A stretch of 64,000 nucleotides of DNA, from positions 1-64,000 of the forward strand of contig JAFMCA010000006.1 in NCBI GenBank assembly GCA_017858055.1, read 5' to 3'. This DNA comes from Flavobacteriaceae bacterium (GTDB lineage: Bacteria > Bacteroidota > Bacteroidia > Flavobacteriales > Flavobacteriaceae). Below are positions 26,968-36,306 of this stretch, in pieces. The translations under genes were made by a program, and so were the position numbers. Every line of letters starts with the position of its first letter. Positions within the stretch are counted from its first letter, which is position 1. Under the pieces are notes generated by a model. The model did no database searches and was not told the DNA's origin. It saw only the letters and a program-made list of their open reading frames with translations.

Positions 26968-28191
26968 ATGAATGTAGCTCTCTCCCATCCATCCAAGCAA
27001 TGTTATGGAAAATTGAGTATTACGGGCTCAAAAAGTGAAACCAACCGTTTACTTCTGCTTCAAGCTCTATTTTCAGGGTTTTCCATAGAAAATGCGTCCA
27101 TGTCTGATGATAGTGAAGTCATGCAAGCAGCATTACTTTCAAAAGAAAATCGTATTGATGTCCATCATGCTGGCACTGCAATGCGATTTCTGACAGCTTA
27201 TTTTTCTCATCTAAAGGGTAAAGAAATTGTCTTGACGGGTTCTCAAAGGATGCAAGAACGTCCAATTAAAATTTTAGTCGATGCTCTTCGCACACTTGGA
27301 GCCTCCATAAGTTATGAAAAAGAGGAAGGGTTTCCTCCCTTGCGGATCTGTGGAAAAGAACTGAAAGGGGGAATTGTTGAACTTCCTGCAGACATCAGTA
27401 GCCAATACATCTCGGCATTGTTGCTTATTGGGCCAGTTTTGGAGCAAGGGATTCAGTTAAATTTGATTGGAAAAATTACTTCTATACCCTATATTAAAAT
27501 GACCTTGGCTTTGCTCAATAATTTTGGAGTTCAAACAAGTTTTGAGGGGCAAAATATTACCGTAGAGCCCCAACTTCATCCTATTCGTTCTAATCAAATC
27601 GTAGAATCTGATTGGAGTTCAGCCTCTTATTTTTTCAGTATAGTTGCCTTATCAGAACAAAGTGAAATTGAGATTAAAAGCTATAAAGAAGAAAGTCTTC
27701 AGGGAGATAAGGTACTTGTAGAAATTTACAAAGAGCTAGGCGTTTCCTCTAAAATTGTTGGTCAAAGTTTATTACTAAAAAAAGAAACAATTCGACTGCC
27801 TGACTCTATTCATTGGGATCTGTCCAAAGCTCCAGATATTGCACAGACCATAGCTGTAACCTGTTACGGATTGGGTATAGGATGCCATTTGGAAGGCTTA
27901 CATACTCTCAAGATCAAGGAAACAGACAGGCTACAGGCACTTTATAATGAACTTACAAAGTTGGGAGCATCGGTTTCGATCACCGATAAAAGTCTTCGAT
28001 TAGAACCCGGTTCAAATTTCGTTGAAGGTTGTAGTTTGCCAACCTATAAAGACCATCGAATGGCGATGGCATTTGCTCCACTGGCTCTTAAAGTTCCTTT
28101 AACCATCGAAGATACTGAGGTGGTTTCAAAGTCGTATCCAGCTTTTTGGGATGACCTAAAAAAAATTAATTTCACTATTCAGCAGAGATAA
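26968..28191 (+). CDS. aroA: 3-phosphoshikimate 1-carboxyvinyltransferase (EPSP synthase)
   Basis: A 407-residue EPSP synthase with the N-terminal GSKSETNRLLLLQALF, HAGTAMRFLTAYF (the phosphoenolpyruvate region), MQERPI, the SADISSQY substrate Ser cluster and the C-terminal KETDRLQ and DHRMAMAFAPLAL motifs. It performs step six of the shikimate pathway. It is translationally adjoined to the MazG gene and separated from queA by a promoter. Confidence 0.94.
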   Translation: MNVALSHPSKQCYGKLSITGSKSETNRLLLLQALFSGFSIENASMSDDSEVMQAALLSKENRIDVHHAGTAMRFLTAYFSHLKGKEIVLTGSQRMQERPIKILVDALRTLGASISYEKEEGFPPLRICGKELKGGIVELPADISSQYISALLLIGPVLEQGIQLNLIGKITSIPYIKMTLALLNNFGVQTSFEGQNITVEPQLHPIRSNQIVESDWSSASYFFSIVALSEQSEIEIKSYKEESLQGDKVLVEIYKELGVSSKIVGQSLLLKKETIRLPDSIHWDLSKAPDIAQTIAVTCYGLGIGCHLEGLHTLKIKETDRLQALYNELTKLGASVSITDKSLRLEPGSNFVEGCSLPTYKDHRMAMAFAPLALKVPLTIEDTEVVSKSYPAFWDDLKKINFTIQQR

Positions 28192-28203
28192 AGACCATTT
28201 TAC

Positions 28204-28235
28204 TTGACAAAGCCCCTGTTGAGATGGTATCTTTG
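28204..28235 (+). promoter_or_regulatory. Bacteroidota-type promoter of queA
   Basis: TTG at 28204-28206 and TATCTTTG at 28228-28235, spaced by 21 bases, match the -33/-7 consensus very well. The start codon of queA is 18 bases downstream, so the leader is about 12 bases. This is the clearest promoter in the window. Confidence 0.75.
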
Positions 28236-28252
28236 CAGCCTAAAAATATTCA

Positions 28253-29302
28253 ATGAAATTATCTCATTTCCAGTTTGAACTACCCAAAGCCCTTTTAGCA
28301 CAACACCCAGCAGCAGATAGAGATGAATCTCGTCTGATGGTTCTTCATCGCAAAGAAGAAAAAATTGAACATTGTTCTTTTAAAGACGTGATCAATTATT
28401 TTGATGAGGGGGATGTGATGGTGCTTAACAACACTAAAGTTTTTCCAGCACGTCTTTTCGGAAATAAAGAAAAAACAGGTGCCCGTATCGAAGTTTTTTT
28501 ATTGAGAGAATTAAACCAAGAGCAACGGCTGTGGGATGTATTGGTAGATCCAGCTCGTAAAATCAGAATTGGAAACAAACTGTATTTTGGAGATGACGAA
28601 AGTCTGGTAGCAGAAGTAATTGATAATACTACCTCAAGAGGCAGAACCTTGCGTTTTCTGTTTGACGGGAGTTATGCTGAGTTTAGAACTAAACTTAAAG
28701 ATCTGGGAGAAACCCCACTACCTAAATACATCAAGCGACCTACAGAAGAAGAGGACCGGGAGCGTTATCAAACCATTTATGCTAAACACGAAGGGGCTGT
28801 AGCGGCTCCTACCGCTGGATTGCATTTTTCCAAACACTTGTTAAAGCGATTGGAAATTAAAGGTATTGATTTAGCAGAGTTAACCCTACATGTCGGTTTG
28901 GGCACTTTTAGTGCAGTAGAAGTTGAAGATCTTTCAAAGCATAAAATGGATTCAGAAGAATTAATTATCGATGCCTTGGCAGTGGCTAAAGTTAATAAAG
29001 CAAAGGCAGATCGACGTAAAATATGCGCCGTTGGAACAACGGTCATGCGCGGTTTGGAAAGCTCTGTCTCCTCTGCAGGTTTGTTAAACGAATTTGAAGG
29101 ATGGACTCATAAATTTATTTTTCCTCCTTATGATTTTTCTATCGCCAACTGTATGATTACAAATTTTCATACTCCAAAATCGACTTTATTAATGATGGTT
29201 TCTGCTTTTGCCGATCCTGATTTCATCAAACACGCCTATACTGTTGCGATTAAGGAGAAATACAATTTCTATTCTTACGGTGATGCCATGCTGATTTTAT
29301 AG
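28253..29302 (+). CDS. queA: S-adenosylmethionine:tRNA ribosyltransferase-isomerase
   Basis: A 349-residue QueA with the [21 protein letters not shown] start, the [15 protein letters not shown] centre and the [11 protein letters not shown] and [11 protein letters not shown] end motifs. It adds the epoxy-cyclopentanediol group to preQ1 in tRNA on the way to queuosine. It has its own promoter (28204-28235) and a terminator directly after the stop, so it is a single-gene unit. Confidence 0.97.
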   Translation: MKLSHFQFELPKALLAQHPAADRDESRLMVLHRKEEKIEHCSFKDVINYFDEGDVMVLNNTKVFPARLFGNKEKTGARIEVFLLRELNQEQRLWDVLVDPARKIRIGNKLYFGDDESLVAEVIDNTTSRGRTLRFLFDGSYAEFRTKLKDLGETPLPKYIKRPTEEEDRERYQTIYAKHEGAVAAPTAGLHFSKHLLKRLEIKGIDLAELTLHVGLGTFSAVEVEDLSKHKMDSEELIIDALAVAKVNKAKADRRKICAVGTTVMRGLESSVSSAGLLNEFEGWTHKFIFPPYDFSIANCMITNFHTPKSTLLMMVSAFADPDFIKHAYTVAIKEKYNFYSYGDAMLIL

Positions 29303-29308
29303 CACCTC

Positions 29309-29333
29309 AAAACCGCCTAATCGCGGTTTTTTT
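29309..29333 (+). terminator. Rho-independent terminator after queA
   Basis: An 8-base stem (AAAACCGC / GCGGTTTT) with a 6-base loop followed by a T run, starting six bases after the queA stop. Confidence 0.85.
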
Positions 29334-29345
29334 ATTCAAATTTAA

Positions 29346-30383
29346 TTGGAAGATTCAAAAAAAGACATTCGCGCCTTGAGTAAAGAAGAGTTAATCACTT
29401 TTTTTGAATCTCATGGCATGGCTTCGTTTCGAGGAAAACAAGTCTATCAGTGGCTATGGCAAAAAGGGGTACATGATTTTGATTTAATGACCAATCTAAC
29501 CTTAGAGCATCGAGAGCTTTTAAAAAGCCATTTCGAGATCAATCATATCCGTATTGATGTTCAACAAAAAAGCAAGGACGGCACCATAAAAAATGCGATC
29601 AAACTCCATGATAATTTGGTCGTAGAGTCTGTCCTCATTCCGACTTCCACCAGAACGACTGCTTGTGTTTCTTCACAAGTGGGGTGCAGTTTGGACTGTA
29701 CTTTCTGTGCTACGGCTTCCTTGAAACGGATGCGCAATTTGAATCCTGATGAAATTTATGATCAAGTAGTTACCATCAATCAACAAAGCATTTATTATCA
29801 TCAACGCCCTTTGTCTAATATTGTCTTTATGGGGATGGGAGAACCGTTGATGAATTACAAGAATGTTTTAGCTTCCATAGAAAAGATTACAGACCCAGAA
29901 GGTTTGGGTATGTCTCCCAAAAGAATCACCCTTTCTACCTCTGGAATACCTAAGATGATTCGTAAAATGGCTGATGATAAAGTGAAATTCGGTCTAGCAG
30001 TTTCTTTACACAGCGCACGACAAGAAGTGCGTGAGCAGATTATGCCTTTTGCTCAAAAGTTTCCTTTAGAGGAATTGTTGGAATCCCTCCAATATTGGTA
30101 TGAATTCACCAAAAAAAGGATCACTTTTGAATACATCGTTTGGGAAGGTATAAACGATACTCGAGAAGATATACAAGCGTTGGTAAAATTTTGTTTAAAG
30201 GTACCCTCAAAAGTCAATTTGATTCAGTACAATTCTATAGACAACTCCACGATGAAACAAGCCGCTCCTGCAATTCTTGATGCCTATATCAAAACTCTGA
30301 CAGATTCGAGAATACAAGTGACCTACAGAAGATCACGGGGGGAAGATATCGATGCGGCTTGTGGTCAATTAGCGAATAAATAA
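29346..30383 (+). CDS. rlmN: Dual-specificity RNA methyltransferase RlmN (23S A2503, tRNA A37)
   Basis: A 345-residue radical-SAM enzyme with the CxxxCxxC cluster CSLDCTFC and the N-terminal FRGKQVYQWLW. It makes 2-methyladenosine at A2503 of 23S rRNA and A37 of some tRNAs. The start is probably TTG at 29346, because the next ATG is past the conserved N-terminal region. The gene lies just after the queA terminator. Confidence 0.94.
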   Translation: MEDSKKDIRALSKEELITFFESHGMASFRGKQVYQWLWQKGVHDFDLMTNLTLEHRELLKSHFEINHIRIDVQQKSKDGTIKNAIKLHDNLVVESVLIPTSTRTTACVSSQVGCSLDCTFCATASLKRMRNLNPDEIYDQVVTINQQSIYYHQRPLSNIVFMGMGEPLMNYKNVLASIEKITDPEGLGMSPKRITLSTSGIPKMIRKMADDKVKFGLAVSLHSARQEVREQIMPFAQKFPLEELLESLQYWYEFTKKRITFEYIVWEGINDTREDIQALVKFCLKVPSKVNLIQYNSIDNSTMKQAAPAILDAYIKTLTDSRIQVTYRRSRGEDIDAACGQLANK

Positions 30384-30430
30384 GCCAAAAGCCAAGGAAT
30401 AAGAATGATAGGAAGTCTCCATAGAATTGA

Positions 30431-30438
30431 TATCTTTA
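30431..30438 (+). promoter_or_regulatory. -7 element before the polyprenyl synthase gene
   Basis: TATCTTTA fits TAnnTTTG with one mismatch and ends seven bases before the ATG at 30446, so the mRNA leader would be only a few bases. No TTG at the expected -33 place. Confidence 0.4.
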
Positions 30439-30445
30439 CGAGTCT

Positions 30446-31423
30446 ATGAAAGTAGTTGAGCAAATCAAAAAACCGATTTACAACGAGATGGAACTTTTTG
30501 AAGAAAAGTTTACCCAATCGATGTCTTCCCAAGTAGCTCTACTCAATCGAATTACCCACTTTATCATCAATAGAAAAGGAAAACAGATGCGCCCCATGTT
30601 TGTTTTTTTGGTCGCAAAACTAGTAGGAAAAGGAAAGGTAAATGAACGTACTTTTAGAGGAGCTTCTGTCATTGAACTGATTCATACCGCAACTCTAGTT
30701 CATGACGATGTAGTAGATGACAGCAATAAAAGGAGGGGTTTTTTTTCTATCAATGCATTGTGGAAAAATAAAATAGCAGTTTTGGTCGGGGATTACCTTC
30801 TGTCCAAGGGACTTTTACTCTCTATAGAAAACGAAGATTTTGATCTTCTTAAGATCATATCAGTTGCTGTTCGCGAAATGAGTCAAGGGGAACTTCTTCA
30901 AATAGAAAAAGCGAGAGATCTGGATATAACTGAGGAGGTGTATTACGAAATTATCCGACAGAAAACGGCAACCTTGCTTGCCGCTTGTTGTGCCATGGGT
31001 GCGCAATCTGTTGATGCCTCCGAGGAAGAGGTGGAAAAAATGCATCACTTTGGAGAATTACTCGGAATGGCTTTTCAGATCAAAGACGATTTGTTTGATT
31101 ATGGGGAGCGAAAAATTGGGAAACCTGTGGGCATTGATATCAAGGAACGAAAAATGACCCTTCCACTAATCCACACCCTTAATGTTGTAAGCCCTGATGA
31201 AAAAAGAACTTTGATCAATACGGTTAAAAACCACAACAAAAACAAGGTCAAAGTCAATGCCTTGATAGAAACCGTGAAGGAAAAAGGAGGACTGGATTTT
31301 GCTGTAAAAAAAATGGAAGATTACCGAAACCAAGCCATAGCTCTACTGATGGATTTTCCAAAAAATGAATACAGAGACGCTTTGGAGCTCATGCTGAATT
31401 ACGTCATCGAGCGAAAGATATAA
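30446..31423 (+). CDS. Polyprenyl diphosphate synthase (long chain)
   Basis: A 325-residue trans-prenyltransferase with both aspartate-rich motifs, DDVVDD in VHDDVVDDS (near residue 90) and DDLFDYG. It builds the side chain of menaquinone and related isoprenoids. Size and sequence fit the IspB/octaprenyl group, but chain length cannot be read from the sequence. Genes on both sides are unrelated housekeeping genes. Confidence 0.88.
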   Translation: MKVVEQIKKPIYNEMELFEEKFTQSMSSQVALLNRITHFIINRKGKQMRPMFVFLVAKLVGKGKVNERTFRGASVIELIHTATLVHDDVVDDSNKRRGFFSINALWKNKIAVLVGDYLLSKGLLLSIENEDFDLLKIISVAVREMSQGELLQIEKARDLDITEEVYYEIIRQKTATLLAACCAMGAQSVDASEEEVEKMHHFGELLGMAFQIKDDLFDYGERKIGKPVGIDIKERKMTLPLIHTLNVVSPDEKRTLINTVKNHNKNKVKVNALIETVKEKGGLDFAVKKMEDYRNQAIALLMDFPKNEYRDALELMLNYVIERKI

Positions 31424-31483
31424 TTCAAGGTTTTGAAATTATTTTTCTTTAATAATGCCTAAATTTATACAAAACACCATTCT

Positions 31484-33445
31484 TTGATTACACGAAGCAC
31501 CATAGATCAAGTATATGAAACTGCCAGAGTTGAGGAGGTGATCGGTGATTTTGTAACCCTAAAAAAATCAGGGTCTAATTTTAAGGGGTTAAGTCCTTTT
31601 TCTCAGGAGCGAACCCCAAGTTTTATGGTTTCACCAGTGAAACAAATTTGGAAAGATTTCAGTAGCGGTAAGGGAGGAAATGTGGTTGCTTTTTTAATGG
31701 AACACGAGCACTTTTCGTATCCAGAAGCCATTCGATTTTTAGCTAAAAGATACAATATCGAAATTGAGGAAACGGAGCAAACCGATGAAGAAAAAGAAAA
31801 AGCCAACGCCAAAGAAAGTCTTTATTTAGTTAATCAGTTTGCTCAAGAATCGTTTGAAAAAGATTTGTGGGAGCTTTCAGAAGGGATGGCCATTGGGTTG
31901 AGTTATTTTAAAGAGCGAGGATTTACAGATGAAATCATTCGATTTTTTGGTTTGGGGTATGCAGCGGAACAAAAAGATTTTTTCTATTCGAAGGCACTAA
32001 AAGCAGGCTATTCAGAGGAATATTTGGTTGCTACTGGATTGGTAATTAAAAGTGACTATGGGGGTGTCGATCGATTTCGAGGTAGGGTAATTTTTCCTAT
32101 TCGAAGTATGGGAGGTCGTGTTCAGGGTTTTGGTGGACGAATTCTTTCTGCAACTGCCAAAACCGCAAAATACCTCAATTCACCAGAAAGTGAGGTTTAC
32201 CACAAAAGTCAGGTTCTGTATGGACTTTATGAAGCGAAAAAAGCAATCGCCAAAGAAGACCTCTGTTATCTGGTGGAGGGCTATACCGATGTAATTCAAA
32301 TGTATCAGAATGGAATTGAGAATGTTGTTTCTTCCTCAGGGACAGCCTTAACTCCGGAACAAATTCGATTGATACGAAGACTCACCTCGAATATCGTTGT
32401 TCTTTTCGATGGAGATGCTGCAGGATTAAGAGCGGCATTGAGGGGTGTAGATCTTATCCTTGAACAAGGAATGAATGTTCGAATTTGCACATTCCCTGAT
32501 GGAGAAGACCCAGATAGTTTTGCAAAAGCAAACAGTGAAGAGGAAATCAAAGCGTATCTACAGACGGAGTCGAAAGATTTTATTGAATTTAAAACGGCTG
32601 TCCTTTTAAAAGACACAAACAACGATCCGGTAAAAAAAGCGGCTACAGTTCGAGAAATTGTACAAAGTATTTCTAAAATACCGGATCCAATAAAGCAGGA
32701 AATCTACATCAAACAATGTGCTGCATCCCTAGACGTTTCTGAGCCGGTTTTATTTAATGCCTTGGCACAAGAACAAACAAAAACTCAAAAACCTGTTCGG
32801 AAGATTAATCCTTCAGACCTTCCACAGCCGGTAATACAAAAAACACCACAGTCTGAACAAGCAGTCAATCCCCTTTTTTTTCTAGAGAGACAAATCATCA
32901 GTATCTTAATTCAATATGGCAACCAGGAAGCTACGTTTGATGAGCTAATTATGAGTACAGATGAGGATGGAAATTTAGTAGAAGAGTCCAAAACGGTGCT
33001 TTCCAAAGTTTATGAAAAGGTTTTTTTAGATTTACAACAGGATGAGGTAGAACTTATTCAACCAGAGTTTCAAGAACTATATGCACAACTGATAGAATCC
33101 TATCAGCTGGAGGGAGTATTGAAACTAGAAAAAATCATGCAGCAAGAAAATCCTACTTTAGGGAAAATTATTTCAGACATTTTATTAGCAGATGAAGTGC
33201 ATCAACTCCACGATTGGGAAAAGAAAAACATTTTTGTAAAGCAAAGGCAAAGTGTTGTTGGACAATTGGTTAGTGAGACCATACTGACCTTTAGAAGGTA
33301 TCTGATCGATCAAAAAATACAAAGTTTATTGGTCGAAGTGAAAGAAAAAAAATCTACAGAATTAGAAACAGAATTTTTGGAAGAGGTTATGCAATACCAG
33401 TCATTAAAAAAACTACTTTCTCAAAAACTAAATCGAGTACTTTAA
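31484..33445 (+). CDS. dnaG: DNA primase DnaG, without zinc-finger ligands
   Basis: A 653-residue primase. The TTG start at 31484 is supported by the family start MI-TIDQVYETARVEEVI. The TOPRIM core is intact (for example LVEGYTDVIQMYQNG, FDGDAAGLRAALRG, DGEDPD) and a C-terminal helicase-binding region follows. The N-terminal region that is normally a zinc finger reads LSPFSQERTPSF ... WKDFSSGKGGN; the four usual Cys/His ligands are S37, S40, D58 and S61, so zinc cannot bind. The stop overlaps the convergent regulator gene by four bases. Confidence 0.92.
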   Translation: MITRSTIDQVYETARVEEVIGDFVTLKKSGSNFKGLSPFSQERTPSFMVSPVKQIWKDFSSGKGGNVVAFLMEHEHFSYPEAIRFLAKRYNIEIEETEQTDEEKEKANAKESLYLVNQFAQESFEKDLWELSEGMAIGLSYFKERGFTDEIIRFFGLGYAAEQKDFFYSKALKAGYSEEYLVATGLVIKSDYGGVDRFRGRVIFPIRSMGGRVQGFGGRILSATAKTAKYLNSPESEVYHKSQVLYGLYEAKKAIAKEDLCYLVEGYTDVIQMYQNGIENVVSSSGTALTPEQIRLIRRLTSNIVVLFDGDAAGLRAALRGVDLILEQGMNVRICTFPDGEDPDSFAKANSEEEIKAYLQTESKDFIEFKTAVLLKDTNNDPVKKAATVREIVQSISKIPDPIKQEIYIKQCAASLDVSEPVLFNALAQEQTKTQKPVRKINPSDLPQPVIQKTPQSEQAVNPLFFLERQIISILIQYGNQEATFDELIMSTDEDGNLVEESKTVLSKVYEKVFLDLQQDEVELIQPEFQELYAQLIESYQLEGVLKLEKIMQQENPTLGKIISDILLADEVHQLHDWEKKNIFVKQRQSVVGQLVSETILTFRRYLIDQKIQSLLVEVKEKKSTELETEFLEEVMQYQSLKKLLSQKLNRVL

Positions 33446-34071
33446 ATCAAATCATAGTTACGTGCCTCTTGGAATAGGTCAACGGGATTTTCAACCTCTA
33501 ATTTTTTCATGAGTCTTGTTTTGTAGGTATTCACTGTTTTTTGATTGATGTGTAAGCATTCCGCAATTTGAATGTTTTTTTTCCCTTCAATTAATAATTT
33601 AAAAACCTCTACTTCACGAGCAGAAAGGGTTTCGTAGGCATTTCTTGGACGTGAGAGATCAATATTGTTGTTAATACCATTTGCAAAATTAGAAGTTATA
33701 TGATACCCGTATTGAACTACTTTTTCCACGGCTTCAATCATTACTTTTCCTTCAATCTCTTTAGAGAGAAAACCAGCTGCTCCTGCTTTCAGTAAGGAAA
33801 TACCGTAAATAGTTTGTGTTAGAGCAGTAAAAATGATCATGGCAATTTCTGGAAATTCCTTTTTGATTTTTTTGATAATACGAACCGTACTATCTCCGCC
33901 AAGATCCATTTCGAGGACTAAAGCATCAAGATCATTTTCGTTTAAAAAATCAAAGAGGTCATCCGATTTAGTAAACATCTTAACCACTGTAATGTGATTG
34001 GCTTTTTTAAAAAAAGACTTGAATCCCTTGTGGACTACAGGATGAGGATCTAGAAGTGCAATTGATATCAT
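33442..34071 (-). CDS. NarL/LuxR-type response regulator with atypical receiver
   Basis: A 209-residue protein with an N-terminal receiver-like domain and a C-terminal LuxR-type helix-turn-helix (LSAREVEVFKLLIEGKKNIQIAECLHINQKTVNTYKTRLMKKL). In the receiver the position of the phospho-accepting Asp is E54 (ALVLEMDLGG), the normal second acidic residue is Pro (LLDPHP), while T82 and K104 remain. The Glu may mimic phosphorylation, or D56 may serve. No histidine kinase is nearby. It follows nadE by 44 bases on the same strand. Confidence 0.85.
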   Translation of the reverse strand: MISIALLDPHPVVHKGFKSFFKKANHITVVKMFTKSDDLFDFLNENDLDALVLEMDLGGDSTVRIIKKIKKEFPEIAMIIFTALTQTIYGISLLKAGAAGFLSKEIEGKVMIEAVEKVVQYGYHITSNFANGINNNIDLSRPRNAYETLSAREVEVFKLLIEGKKNIQIAECLHINQKTVNTYKTRLMKKLEVENPVDLFQEARNYDLI

Positions 34072-34115
34072 GTGATGTAAGATTTGAGGAACATCTTACA
34101 CAAGATACTATTTTT

Positions 34116-34907
34116 TTAAATAATTCCAGATGGAATTTTGCAAACGGGGATGGGTTGCATTTTATGTTGATTTCTATTAAAATGCGATTGAAAAATTTGA
34201 TAGACCTCCTTTTGTCGATCACTAAAGCCAGAAGTAGGGAGTTTTCTGTAATGTGCATCCATGGCCCATTCAAGTTCTGGATAGGTAGCGCCTAATTGGT
34301 CCTCGTCTGTTCGATCGTCTCCCCAGAGACCATCTGTAGGGGGTGCTTTTTGGATGCTATCTATAATATCGAGGTGCTTTGCTAGTTTAAAGACTTGTGT
34401 TTTTGTGAGATCGGCAATAGGACTCAAGTCCACGCCACCATCCCCGTATTTAGTGTAAAAACCTACGCCAAAATCTTCAACCTTATTCCCAGTCCCTGCT
34501 ACTAAATAGGAATTTAAAGCAGCAAAGTAATACAAGCTTGTCATGCGTAAACGAGCTCTGGTGTTGGCCAAGCTCAAAAGATGGGCCTCTTGATTTTCTG
34601 CTGGAGGCAAAAGATTACAAAAAGAGTCAAAAACAGAATCTAATTCGACACGTTGAGAACTTACGTTTTGAAAATGGGATTGAAGCCAAGCAATGTGGTT
34701 TTCAGCTCGATTTAGTTGACGAGGGTCTTGTTTGATGGGCATTTCTAAACAAATTACCTTATGTCCGGTTTTTGCACAAAGTGTAGAGGTCACCGCGGAG
34801 TCTATCCCTCCAGAAATGCCAACCACAAAGCCCTTCATTTTTGAAGTTTTAATGTAGTGGTCTAACCAATTGACAATATGATTTTCTACTTTTTCAGGTG
34901 ATTCCAT
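34116..34907 (-). CDS. nadE: Ammonia-dependent NAD+ synthetase
   Basis: A 263-residue NadE with the PP-loop GISGGIDSAVTSTLC and the downstream GTGNKVEDFGVGFYTKYGDGG and LADLTKTQV-like regions. It converts deamido-NAD to NAD with ammonia; there is no glutaminase domain. I prefer the ATG at 34907 over a TTG at 34913. It is divergent from gldB. Confidence 0.94.
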   Translation of the reverse strand: MESPEKVENHIVNWLDHYIKTSKMKGFVVGISGGIDSAVTSTLCAKTGHKVICLEMPIKQDPRQLNRAENHIAWLQSHFQNVSSQRVELDSVFDSFCNLLPPAENQEAHLLSLANTRARLRMTSLYYFAALNSYLVAGTGNKVEDFGVGFYTKYGDGGVDLSPIADLTKTQVFKLAKHLDIIDSIQKAPPTDGLWGDDRTDEDQLGATYPELEWAMDAHYRKLPTSGFSDRQKEVYQIFQSHFNRNQHKMQPIPVCKIPSGII

Positions 34908-34928
34908 TCTCAAGTCGATTTAAGCTAG

Positions 34929-34936
34929 TAAATTTG
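34929..34936 (+). promoter_or_regulatory. -7 element of the gldB-gldC operon
   Basis: TAAATTTG matches TAnnTTTG exactly and lies 40 bases before the gldB ATG (34976). There is no clear TTG at the expected -33 spacing, so moderate confidence. Confidence 0.45.
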
Positions 34937-34975
34937 CTTAAAATTAAGGTATTTGAAGGGATTGATTAACAGCAA

Positions 34976-35968
34976 ATGAAAAGACTCCACTTATTTTTTG
35001 ACAATATTCAACAAAGTGTTCTTTTTGTTGTGCTTTTGGCCTTTTTTTTTGCCTGTCAATCGGATATTAAAAATGAATCCGAAATTGAAGCCCTAGATAT
35101 CAATATTAAACTTGATCGTTTTGATTTAAAATTTTACAATCAAACCCCTGAGGTGGTTCCAATTCTAAAAAAAGAGTACCCCTATCTATTTCCGAAACAA
35201 TTTTCTGATAGCGTTTGGTTTGCCCGTCAAAAGGATAGTTTACAACTGTTGTTGCAAGCTGCAGTTGAAGAAGTATTTAACGACGTCAGTGGATTAGAAC
35301 AGGAGGTTAGTCATTTGTTTAAACACATAAAGTATCACTTTCCAACAACAAAAATTCCTCAAGTTGTAACCCTAACAAATAATGTGGACTATCAGATTAA
35401 GACCGTTTATTCCGATAGTTTATTGATCTTATCCCTTGATACTTTTTTAGGTGCGGAGCATCCCTTGTATGATGGAATTCCCAATTATATTAGAAAAGAA
35501 CTGGATCCAAAATTTATTTTAAGTCAAATAGTTGAAAAATTTGCAGCATATACAATCCCACCGGCAGAGGATCGTACTTTTTTGGCACACATGCTATACG
35601 AAGGAAAGAAGCTGTATTTTCAAGATTTGCTCTTACCCCATCTAAACAAGAACATTAAAATAGGCTATACGGAAGCAGAGTTGGAATGGGTTAGAGAAAA
35701 TGAACTTTACATCTGGCAATATTTTGTTGAGCGACAAGTTTTATACCAAACGGAATATGAATGGGTTCAGCGGTTTTTAGAACCCGCTCCCTTTTCGAAA
35801 TTTTATCTTCAACTCGATAACGAATCTCCAGGAAGAGTAGGAAGATGGATTGGGTGGCAGATCGTGTCAAGTTATATGAGGGAGTTTCCTGAGACAACTA
35901 TCGAAGAACTTATCAGATTACCCGACCAAAAACTATTTAATTTATCCAAATACAAACCCAAACGCTAA
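34976..35968 (+). CDS. gldB: Gliding motility lipoprotein GldB
   Basis: A 330-residue lipoprotein. A signal sequence with hydrophobic core LFVVLLAFFFA is followed by C27, a lipobox-like FFAC. The body (LDRFDLKFYNQTPEVVPILKKEYPYLFPKQ, with EWVRENELYIWQYFVERQVLY towards the C-terminus) matches GldB. GldB is required for gliding in Flavobacteriia and is linked to the T9SS/motility machinery. It overlaps gldC by one base (TAATG). Confidence 0.92.
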   Translation: MKRLHLFFDNIQQSVLFVVLLAFFFACQSDIKNESEIEALDINIKLDRFDLKFYNQTPEVVPILKKEYPYLFPKQFSDSVWFARQKDSLQLLLQAAVEEVFNDVSGLEQEVSHLFKHIKYHFPTTKIPQVVTLTNNVDYQIKTVYSDSLLILSLDTFLGAEHPLYDGIPNYIRKELDPKFILSQIVEKFAAYTIPPAEDRTFLAHMLYEGKKLYFQDLLLPHLNKNIKIGYTEAELEWVRENELYIWQYFVERQVLYQTEYEWVQRFLEPAPFSKFYLQLDNESPGRVGRWIGWQIVSSYMREFPETTIEELIRLPDQKLFNLSKYKPKR

Positions 35969-36306
35969 TGGCAATTGTAAAAAATACACAGATTAAAATT
36001 GAAGTAGGTCTAGACGAAAATAATATCCCAGAAGAAATGCAATGGACGGCTCCCGATGGGGGAGTTTCTGATATGGACACCAAGGCAATGCTCTTGTCAT
36101 TTTGGGATGCAGAACAACAGGAAACTCTGAAAATGGACTTATGGGTCAAGGACATGCCGATGGATCAAATGCAACTCTTTTTTCATCAAACTTTAATGTC
36201 GTTGAGTGATACCTATTATCGGGCTACTCAGGACGAAAAAATGACGGCAAGCATGAAGGATTTTTGTGATTTTTTTGCAGAAAAACTAGCCTTAAAGAAA
36301 GGTTAG
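35968..36306 (+). CDS. gldC: Gliding motility protein GldC
   Basis: A 112-residue acidic cytoplasmic protein with MAIVKNTQIKIEVGLDENN, EEMQWTAPDGG and DMPMDQMQLFFHQTL, as in GldC. GldC supports gliding, though it is not essential in Flavobacterium johnsoniae. It is encoded directly after gldB and ends overlapping four bases of engB on the other strand. Confidence 0.92.
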   Translation: MAIVKNTQIKIEVGLDENNIPEEMQWTAPDGGVSDMDTKAMLLSFWDAEQQETLKMDLWVKDMPMDQMQLFFHQTLMSLSDTYYRATQDEKMTASMKDFCDFFAEKLALKKG

